From UBA935 sp031556725 (GTDB lineage Bacteria > Bacillota > Clostridia > Lachnospirales > Lachnospiraceae), in assembly GCA_031556725.1 (NCBI GenBank), contig JAVBSL010000009.1:142531-206530 (forward strand): a DNA stretch of 64,000 nt, written 5' to 3'. Numbering within the stretch: position 1 is the first letter of the stretch; each line of letters begins with the position of its first letter. The notes beneath the pieces were generated by a model. It searched no databases. It saw only the letters and a program-made list of their open reading frames with translations, and had not been told where the DNA came from. The position numbers and the translations under genes are program-made. Positions 53,866 to 61,069 of the stretch are shown here, piece by piece.

Positions 53866-56139
53866 TCAAGATATATCTATTTTATCGCCTATATAAAGCG
53901 GAAGCAGTTTAATATTTTCTATTTTTCCCACTACTTCGCAACCGTTACGCGTAACTTTGATTTCGTTGTCAGCAAGTCCATATTCATTAGCTATATCTCC
54001 AACAGTTGAAAGCATCGTTACTGTTTTTGACACTCCGCAAACAAATATTTTAATTTGGGGGGTAATTTGCGCCCTCCCTCTAAAATATCCGCCTTTTAAA
54101 TCTATTCCGGGCGCATTTGTGGCATTGTACTCAAAGAAGAATTTACTTCCCGTTTGCATCTCCGCAAAAGTCTTTGTCGAAAGCATAGATGGATTCCTGG
54201 ACATAACCGGGTTTATGAAGGAATCAACTCTGGGGAATTTGGAATGATATGCAATGCTTACATACGGGCGTATTAAATCACTGCTGCCCAAATCAATAAA
54301 TGCCGCAGCGCCCGCAGTTTCATATTTATAGGATACTACTTCTGACTTGGCATTAATCTCTACTACCGGTTGATTCATTAAATCTACATATTTTCCTCCG
54401 CCTAGCTGTTGCGCAAATGGATCTAAAAGCAATGAGCCGTCCCGATCAACTACCGTAAAGGTTTCATGCGTCGCCGCTACGTAGCCGTTTAGATACATCG
54501 AGTCCTTATTGTCAACAATATGCTGATATGCGCTGAAAGAAGCTTCAAGTATCAGACCCGGGAAAAGCTCCACCGTGCTTTTTTGCCCCTTGTGGCTATT
54601 ATCAAAATAAAGGGCATAATAGGCAAACTCCTCTAAAGATTGGGGCATATTTTGCGCAATGGCAGCCCGTATCTCACGAATTGCGGCTACGGATGCACCA
54701 TCCAGCTCCAGCTTTTTTATAAATGCAATATAGCTGTTCTTGATTTCTGTTCTGTCTTTGTACAAATTCCAGGTTGTTTTTGAAATCAAAATATAGGTTT
54801 CATTATTTTCTTTTATCACTTTGAAAACAGGCTCTTCTTCACCTACATTGCACTTATCTTCCGCCAAAGCAATTGGATTCTTCAACGGCACCACTATGTC
54901 TTCGGTTACCTTAAACGCAGGCGTTTGCGATTTGCAAATACCCATTCCGCCTTCAGCCGGGTAAACATATACGCATTGCTTTTTCAGCATTATTTCATTA
55001 TTGTACATACCTCTTGTCTTTCCTGATGTAAAGGCCGCTTTTATTGAAGTTCTTTCATCTAAAGGGAAGGTGATGGTTTCAAAGCCTCTCCTTTCCGTTG
55101 AGAAAGTATAGTTTATATCGGAAGATGAAAGCATAAAGGAGTGAGGATAGTTCAAGCTGTCATACAGATGTATTTTAATGATATCGGCAAGAAATTCATT
55201 TTTAGAAAAAGCCACCGATTCAAGCTCCGGCACTGTTAATATTAATCTATGGCTCATGCTCTCTGCTGTTAAAAATATGCCGAATTCTTCCCGAAGGCGC
55301 AGCGTATAAGAATCGGGTGCACCGATGGACAGCGTTTCGGCGGGTATGCTCAACTGGAAGCATTTTTGCATGCTTGGCTTGGGCATAATTTTAGCCGATT
55401 TGTATAAAAGCTCTTCGCCTGAATAAAGCGATGCAATAAGGCCTGCTCCGGCATACATAAAAGACTCAAGGGTGATGTCACAAAGTATATTGTCAGACTT
55501 GCTTAATACTTCCAGCTTTTCTATTTCAGGTATGCTTGCGATAATTGAATATACCTCTCTCGAGAATAGTATCAGGTCGGCAAAGTTGTCATCATAAGAG
55601 CTGGAAACTTTCATTGTAATATTCTGCGCTTCGGAAATACCTAGTTCTTTAATGTCTATTTCATGTCTAAAGGGCACAATAATTACATTGCGGCTAATAC
55701 TTGCGCCGGAGGCTTCAACCGCTGTAAATGAGACATCTATTTCTCTCGGAATCATATCTTTGCAAAAATAGTCTATATATATTTTTGTCGCTGATATATA
55801 CTCTATTTTCAGAACTTTAAATTGTGAACTGTTCAAAGCCTGTACATTTTTTGACTTTACAGATGGTTCTGCTGTGGGTGAAACATGTATGTAATATGTA
55901 TCATTAGGATTTGTGTCAAATGATATGTCTCCTGCCATCTGCCCGGCTGTCAGCGGAACCGAAGCACTTTCGGTACCTGTCGCATTTGAAATATAAATTG
56001 TAAATCTGTTTGAAGATGTTTGAGAATCCTTTGTTTCAAACTCTACATAATAGTTCATTTTTCCGGAAGACATCTCTACGCATTCAACTTTGGTAATATG
56101 AGGAGGCAGCTCCGCCATTTCATAATTCAACTTTTCCAT
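53866..56139 (-). CDS. beta-rich protein with C-terminal LysM- or beta-grasp-like domain (757 aa)
   Basis: The protein starts MEKLNYEMAELPPHITKVEC and appears to contain several immunoglobulin/FN3-like modules in the first 400 residues (HITKVECVEMSSGKMNYYVE, RFTIYISNATGTE). There is no signal peptide. Residues about 696-757 form a small distinct domain with STVGDIANEYGLADNEIKV, a turn RNGCEVVG and the end LLPLYIGDKIDIS. This pattern fits either a LysM-type or a ThiS/MoaD-like beta-grasp fold; I cannot decide. Its start overlaps the Hint-protein gene by 13 bp, so translation is coupled. Function unknown. Confidence 0.82.
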   Translation of the reverse strand: MEKLNYEMAELPPHITKVECVEMSSGKMNYYVEFETKDSQTSSNRFTIYISNATGTESASVPLTAGQMAGDISFDTNPNDTYYIHVSPTAEPSVKSKNVQALNSSQFKVLKIEYISATKIYIDYFCKDMIPREIDVSFTAVEASGASISRNVIIVPFRHEIDIKELGISEAQNITMKVSSSYDDNFADLILFSREVYSIIASIPEIEKLEVLSKSDNILCDITLESFMYAGAGLIASLYSGEELLYKSAKIMPKPSMQKCFQLSIPAETLSIGAPDSYTLRLREEFGIFLTAESMSHRLILTVPELESVAFSKNEFLADIIKIHLYDSLNYPHSFMLSSSDINYTFSTERRGFETITFPLDERTSIKAAFTSGKTRGMYNNEIMLKKQCVYVYPAEGGMGICKSQTPAFKVTEDIVVPLKNPIALAEDKCNVGEEEPVFKVIKENNETYILISKTTWNLYKDRTEIKNSYIAFIKKLELDGASVAAIREIRAAIAQNMPQSLEEFAYYALYFDNSHKGQKSTVELFPGLILEASFSAYQHIVDNKDSMYLNGYVAATHETFTVVDRDGSLLLDPFAQQLGGGKYVDLMNQPVVEINAKSEVVSYKYETAGAAAFIDLGSSDLIRPYVSIAYHSKFPRVDSFINPVMSRNPSMLSTKTFAEMQTGSKFFFEYNATNAPGIDLKGGYFRGRAQITPQIKIFVCGVSKTVTMLSTVGDIANEYGLADNEIKVTRNGCEVVGKIENIKLLPLYIGDKIDIS

Positions 56140-57758
56140 AGAATATCCTCCTGATTATATATTATAATATTATCTGCTTTCGCCGCATTTTCTACATCTG
56201 TGCGCCATTCTTCACCGATGCCGTATTCATTTCTGTATTTAAGCATATAAGATTCCGCCGCCATTTTTTGCAAGTTATTATCTCCTACCAAAATTCCGTT
56301 TGCATAGAACGTACTGTCTTTATAATCGCCTGCATCCTGTTCCAGAACCAGATTATGAACCGTATCATCTTCAAAGATATAGCGAGTTATGTTCATAAGG
56401 ATTTCGTAAGTTTCCCCGATAGTACTAATTCTGTACCCGCCCTCCAGGGTAAGTTCTTTTGCCGTAAGTATACCCTTTTCGGTTACAATAGGATGTTCGT
56501 CGGAAACAAATACTTCTTTTGATTCGGTTTCTATTCTTAGAAATCCTCTTTCTTCCCTTCCCGTTATTACATCTGCAATTTTTCGGCTGCCCTTTGGCGT
56601 CTGCACAGAATCTCCGACAAATATATCTTTTATTTTCTTTTCAGAACCGTCTGACATCTTTATCAGAGTATCCGGGTGCAGGCAGCCCCAAAATATTCTA
56701 ATGAAAGGAATTTCTTTGCCATCGTTCGTTTCAGGTACAGTGAAACTCCTTATCAGCAGGGAATGTGGTTTATCACTGGGTTTATCTGTCCTTTTTCTGT
56801 AGAGCAGAACCAAGTTAAAATCAACATCAGCTGTTATTCCTGATGGGAAGGGATTCCTTCGTATCCAGGGAGTCTCTTTAAAATCCCACTCAAATCCCCT
56901 TTTGATTACAACATTACCGCTCTTCTCTTCATAAGGAGAGAAAGCTTTTGTAAATTCTTCAGCGGTGTTGTCATATTCAATTATTCCCCCGCCATCTCTC
57001 ATAGATAATAAAAGCTGGGATTTCGGTCCCGGAACCTTAGAATTAGGCGTTATTACCTCTGAGAAAGTGTCTGCTGTATTAGAGAAAATGGCTTTACCTT
57101 TCAGCGGTATATAAAAATCATACGTTTTATTTTTGGGAACTTCGTAGTCGTTCTTTTCTCTGCCTGCAGCGCCTCTTGTGTAGCATATGTATATATGATC
57201 TGCGGGAGGAGTTCTTTTGGAACGGGGATCTTCTACAATTATTTCATTTAGCTGCTTTGCCTGTACCTCTGTTTCTCCGAGTTCTATTTGAGCAACTATT
57301 GCTTCTGCCGTTAACCGGTCATTAACAACTTGAGCCGCTGTAAGTACAGCCACTATATTGTTATACTTATGAATATCTCCTTCTATTAAATTGCTTGCAA
57401 CAACTTTTTGTGCTCCGCCGAATGAAACAAAGGTTTTTCCTTCTTTCAAAAGCTCGAGCGTTTCACCTTTTTTATCGTAAATATCAAGTTTCAGAGAAAG
57501 CGACTGCGATGGACTTGTTACATTGAATTCGCCCTCAATCATATATTGATTAGGATACTTACCCAATTGACGTATAAATAGTCCATCGTGTAATGGGGGC
57601 TTATCGGAATTTGCTTCACATAAATTATAATTCGATTCTGTCTTGCTTCTTTCAAACATGCGCTTAAGTTGAGGAAAATCGTCTAAGTTCTCAAACATAC
57701 TTTCCACTTTTTCATAGTCCTTCAGTTCGCTAAAATTAAGTTTTTTTTGATAATTCAT
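56127..57758 (-). CDS. Hint (intein-like) autoprocessing-domain protein, first gene of five-gene operon
   Basis: 543 aa, ATG at 57756-57758 after GGAGGG. Residues 1-355 are a beta-rich region of unknown fold. A Hint domain follows: WGCLHPDTLIKMSDG with the nucleophile Cys359, the block SDEHPIVTEKG (conserved His), and the end FYANGILVGDNN. The usual C-terminal His-Asn of splicing inteins is replaced by GDNN, so N-terminal cleavage or thioester formation is more likely than full protein splicing. About 45 residues follow. The N-terminal product (1-358) could be released or attached to a nucleophile. It leads the operon at 41718-57758. Confidence 0.85.
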   Translation of the reverse strand: MNYQKKLNFSELKDYEKVESMFENLDDFPQLKRMFERSKTESNYNLCEANSDKPPLHDGLFIRQLGKYPNQYMIEGEFNVTSPSQSLSLKLDIYDKKGETLELLKEGKTFVSFGGAQKVVASNLIEGDIHKYNNIVAVLTAAQVVNDRLTAEAIVAQIELGETEVQAKQLNEIIVEDPRSKRTPPADHIYICYTRGAAGREKNDYEVPKNKTYDFYIPLKGKAIFSNTADTFSEVITPNSKVPGPKSQLLLSMRDGGGIIEYDNTAEEFTKAFSPYEEKSGNVVIKRGFEWDFKETPWIRRNPFPSGITADVDFNLVLLYRKRTDKPSDKPHSLLIRSFTVPETNDGKEIPFIRIFWGCLHPDTLIKMSDGSEKKIKDIFVGDSVQTPKGSRKIADVITGREERGFLRIETESKEVFVSDEHPIVTEKGILTAKELTLEGGYRISTIGETYEILMNITRYIFEDDTVHNLVLEQDAGDYKDSTFYANGILVGDNNLQKMAAESYMLKYRNEYGIGEEWRTDVENAAKADNIIIYNQEDILWKS

Positions 57759-58112
57759 ACCTTACCCTCCTGTTCATCCTTCACACATAAGTTTCTTAAC
57801 TCCATTAGTTATTATTGGTTCTAAAGCTTTATTCGATAATAATTGCTCTGTTACCTTCCGTATTGTAAATGATACTATAAAAGTGTACCAGCGGTGATAA
57901 ACTTTTTCATTGACATTCACAGTCTATCTTTTACCAAACTTTTGTAAAAAAAAACACATGAAAATCGTTCAAATTTTCATGTGGATGTTCACATACAATT
58001 TGTCTAATTCCCCTATACTTATATTTTACTATTATTTCGTCAAAAAAACAACATAAGATCTCTTTTAATGGCAGTTTCTACAATTTTTGCAATATGGATT
58101 GTGTCTTGTTAT
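57759..58112 (-). other. 354-bp non-coding region upstream of the giant-protein operon
   Basis: No credible gene. It holds the minus-strand terminator at 57946-57982 and should contain the promoter of the five-gene operon. AT-rich possibilities such as TTGACG near 58040 (minus strand) and TATAGT near 57876 are present, but none has both good boxes at the right spacing. Confidence 0.5.
57946..57982 (-). terminator. Rho-independent terminator between RHS locus and giant-protein operon
   Basis: On the minus strand ACATGAAAAT/ATTTTCATGT forms a 10-bp stem with a 7-base loop, followed by a run of nine T. It would end transcripts of the immunity gene at 58113 and insulate the downstream operon. 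Confidence 0.75.
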
Positions 58113-58604
58113 CTAAATTTCATGGAGCATTTTCCCCTGTTTAATAATTTCTTTCATTTCATTCATTAAAATGATATTATGGTTATAAGTATTTTTAAAC
58201 TTTTCAAGATGCCATTTGTTACAATAAAGGAAGTAATTAAGTGATTTATAAGCATCATACAAGGATGATAAAACTTCGTAATAACCAGTTTGCACTGTCA
58301 ATTCTATCATTTCTGTATTACCTCTCGAGTTAATACAATTAATAGTAAGTTGCATGTTATTATCTTTCTCAACATCCATTCTATATGCCCCATCCATAAA
58401 GGGAAATTCAAAATTGATGTTTTGTGAATATCTGCATTCTATTAGATTATGTGACCACATCCCGAGCACTATTTCTGTAAAATCTGTCCAAGTACTACTA
58501 GGGAAACAATGCTCCTGACATGTAATATAAATTGTCGAAAAAATTTTTTTAGAGTCACTATACTTTAATAAATCATTATTAATAATAATTCTGAAATCGC
58601 TCAT
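58113..58604 (-). CDS. putative immunity protein of RHS toxin locus
   Basis: 163 aa from the ATG at 58602-58604, with GGAG 6 bases upstream. A compact acidic-to-neutral protein without signal peptide (FRIIINNDLLKYSDSKKIFS, FPSSTWTDFTEIVLGMW). Its position directly after a degenerate RHS C-terminal toxin region and before a terminator is typical of immunity genes. I do not recognise the family with certainty. It would have protected against the EndoU-like or a further lost toxin encoded just upstream. Confidence 0.65.
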   Translation of the reverse strand: MSDFRIIINNDLLKYSDSKKIFSTIYITCQEHCFPSSTWTDFTEIVLGMWSHNLIECRYSQNINFEFPFMDGAYRMDVEKDNNMQLTINCINSRGNTEMIELTVQTGYYEVLSSLYDAYKSLNYFLYCNKWHLEKFKNTYNHNIILMNEMKEIIKQGKMLHEI

Positions 58605-58828
58605 TTTAATCTCCATTCCGCGTGCCTTCGGGCACGGTACACATTGTAATGAAAGTGGTTCACACCTTCAAGTTTTCGTGTTACAATATATCTACTAAGG
58701 CATCCCGGCACCAATATTAGGTGCACCCACCCGTTTGCTAATGATGTGCAGATGCGCCTCGCTTTATCAAGGCAGGAATACCTCTTAAATGGTTCATCGT
58801 GTGAGCTTTGTTTTTGTGTCTGTACCAC
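58601..58828 (-). CDS. short ORF, possible remnant of an RHS-associated toxin tail
   Basis: A 75-codon frame (MVQTQKQSSHDEPFKRYSCL ... NVYRARRHAEWRLK), rich in Arg and His, which overlaps the immunity gene start by 4 bp. I see no good ribosome binding site for its GTG-type start, and it may be only the last part of a decayed toxin gene. A hairpin with a TTCG loop (CGTGCC/GGCACG, 58621-58636) lies within it. No family recognised; may not be expressed. Confidence 0.3.
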   Translation of the reverse strand: MVQTQKQSSHDEPFKRYSCLDKARRICTSLANGWVHLILVPGCLSRYIVTRKLEGVNHFHYNVYRARRHAEWRLK

Positions 58829-58909
58829 AATTTTAGCTTAATTTACTTTCTTTCACTCTATCTCCATCTCACAATCCTTCTAGTAGCAAGAGACTTCTTA
58901 TGCCATTAC

Positions 58910-59125
58910 TCAATTAATATGGAAATACTGTCTCTCTTCTATTGCCTTTAATATTGCAGCTTCTGACATTCCTTTAGGAAACTTATCTTTATTATCATCG
59001 CCACGTCCACCTCCTGGAGTATTGCCGGACATAATGTGATCCATATCTACCTTTACTTTTTTCCAAGATGGTAAACGATATTCTTCTATTAATCCTTCTT
59101 TCAAGTCAAAATTTGGTGCATTCAC
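58910..59125 (-). pseudogene. EndoU-like RHS toxin fragment, out of frame and truncated
   Basis: Seventy-one codons that continue the RHS copy-2 tail in a shifted frame: NAPNFDLKEGLIEEYRLPSW, then DMDHIMSGNTPGGGRG and KDKFPKGMSEAAILKAIEE. The His-Ile-x-x-Gly...Gly-Gly-Gly and FPKGMS patterns resemble the start of bacterial EndoU ribonuclease toxins, but the domain stops after about 45 residues, before the rest of the expected active site. It is therefore inactive unless rejoined. The family call is from motif memory. Confidence 0.55.
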
Positions 59126-60440
59126 ACATTCACAGAATTTAATGTATAATCAATAACCATTGGCGTTGTAACCGTTTCTCCTAGACCTAATATTATATCT
59201 GCCAGTAATTTCCCTATAATAGGAATCGCTTGTATAAATTCTCCCATTGGATCCGTATGCATTATTGAATTGTTTACACAATATGCATAAAGATTTTTAC
59301 TTGTATTCCAGTATGTATCCTCAGCAAGGAATCGGCCTGTCGTCGGTTGATAGTAACGATCCCTCAGATAATACGTTCCACTGCACAAATCTTTATACTC
59401 CCCAGTATATCCAAACGGCTGATAGACTCCCTGATTTCCATATGCATCTTCACCAAAAGCATCATACCCATAGCTTTCATAAGTTCCGGCTCCCTTTTCT
59501 ACACGTAAAGGACTTCCCAGTTCATCCAAAAGATATGATCGGCTTTTTCCCTCTCGTGGATCTTCCATTGCCGCCAGATTGCTATCCCAATAAAAATTTT
59601 TTGTAACTCCTTCTTCCCTGGTTTGGATCAGATTATGATATGGCGTGGTCAAATCCAATAGCAACTCTGTCCCGTCGTGCTTTATCAGTTGGTTTAAGCC
59701 ATTGTAAGTATAGACACTCGGGTTTTCATCCTGATCCCAGAACTTCTCCATGCGGTTCAAAGCACCATATTCATAGCTATGTAGGACTTCTCCATCTTCC
59801 TGTTCCCTGATCAGGTTTCCCCGGTTATCATAGACATACTCCCTCCTATTGCTTCCCTTTAAACCTTCTTCCTGCATAACCATCAACTGGTTCAGGGCAT
59901 TATAAGTATAAGCAGTAGTACTGCTCGCGATCATATCTTCTTTTCCCTGCCGGTTCCCAAAGGCATCATAAGTATAACGGGTCATCAGGGTATTGTCTCT
60001 GATTACCGCAGAGAGTCGCTGTAGGGCATCATATCCATACCGGTATTGATCTAATATCCCTTTCCAATCCTCATGGACCAGTTCCATCAACCGACCCGTC
60101 ATATCATATTTCCAACTGATCTTAAGTTCTTTCCCAAAATCCTTCTCTACAAGCTGTCCCACCTGATCATAGCGGTAGGTGATTTCCTGTTCATCAGGGG
60201 TGTTCAGGTTCTGTAAGCGCAGATGATCATCATATTTATATCTGACCTTACGACCATCCGGATAGATAATACTTTTTTTCTCGCCTAACTTTCCCCATTC
60301 ATAGCTGGTTTCCCTGCCCGCAGGATCGGTCACTTTCTCTATCCTTCCCAGAGTATCACGCTCCAGTCTGGTAGTTCCCAGCCAGTCCTGTATCTCGATA
60401 AGCTAACGCAGGGGATTATAGGTATAGAACACTTCCCTTC
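59122..60440 (-). pseudogene. RHS repeat protein, truncated duplicate (copy 2)
   Basis: The 403-codon open part (59122-60333, GTG start) is almost identical to the middle of the RHS gene at 61070-63781. It includes FGYTGEYKDLCSGTYYLRDR and the core-closing motif NSIMHTDPMG. Homology continues upstream to about 60440 but is broken by a TAG at 60403-60405, where the other copy has CAG (LRQLIE becomes LR-stop). It has lost 81 bp between two GGCATCATA repeats (27 codons). The tail after DPMG has a hydrophobic stretch and then runs into the frameshifted EndoU-like fragment. A displaced, decayed RHS end. Confidence 0.8.
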
Positions 60441-60540
60441 CAATCCCTTTCTCCTAGAATACCGCATCATATAATAAAAAATAAGGTTCGTTACTTTTGT
60501 TACCGGTAAATTACTTACTTTATTTTACACCTATTAAAAA

Positions 60541-61059
60541 TCAAATTATACATTTTGAATTGACTATTTCATTCATCTCATCGTCATTAATTTTTTTCAA
60601 TAATACTCCACAAAACTCATTTTGAGGTGTAAAAAGCAAAAAATTGAATTGGTTAATTTTATATGCTTTTATACTTTTTTCTTGTATACTATTTAGTGCC
60701 AAAATATCGTCATCGCTTTTTATTAGTAAGAAATCCTTCAATTGACTAATATTTGCATTATTCTCACTAAACTGCTCATCCCTTATTGTTATTATTCCTT
60801 CTTCAAAGATTATTTCTATATCTAATGATTCTTTAATAATATTTTCATCCTGAGCAAAAAAACTAACATATTCTAAGGTTCCATCTTTTGGATTAATAGC
60901 AATGTCAAGAGGTGGTTTTCGCTTATCCTCAAAAAAAATATGATAATTTTGCCCTGCTCTTTTATTCTTGGCGATTACCTTAAACAAGACAAGGCCCTCT
61001 CCCATTCCTTCAATTATTCTAAAATATTCCTTACTAATTAAAATATTTTCTATTTTCAT
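60541..61059 (-). CDS. putative immunity protein paired with RHS copy 1
   Basis: 172 aa from the ATG at 61057-61059 after GAGGTGAG; the longer ORF reads through the end of the toxin gene. It begins 10 bp after the RHS stop. It is a soluble protein rich in Ile, Lys and acidic residues (MKIENILISKEYFRIIEG, DIEIIFEEGIITIRDEQF), similar in size and makeup to many polymorphic-toxin immunity proteins. Function is inferred from position; no family recognised. Confidence 0.7.
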   Translation of the reverse strand: MKIENILISKEYFRIIEGMGEGLVLFKVIAKNKRAGQNYHIFFEDKRKPPLDIAINPKDGTLEYVSFFAQDENIIKESLDIEIIFEEGIITIRDEQFSENNANISQLKDFLLIKSDDDILALNSIQEKSIKAYKINQFNFLLFTPQNEFCGVLLKKINDDEMNEIVNSKCII

Positions 61060-61069
61060 CCGCTCACCT

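Noticed and set aside
41718..57758. Extracellular contractile injection system or tailocin
   Set aside because: No sheath, tube, baseplate, AAA+ ATPase or tape-measure-like coiled coil is visible; only the LysM-like tail is reminiscent.
58621..58636. TTCG-loop hairpin CGTGCC/GGCACG as a terminator
   Set aside because: No T-run follows on either strand; the stem is only 6 bp.
58601..58900. Possible group II intron or insertion sequence remnant
   Set aside because: I could not find a domain V-like motif, terminal repeats or reverse transcriptase/transposase sequence.
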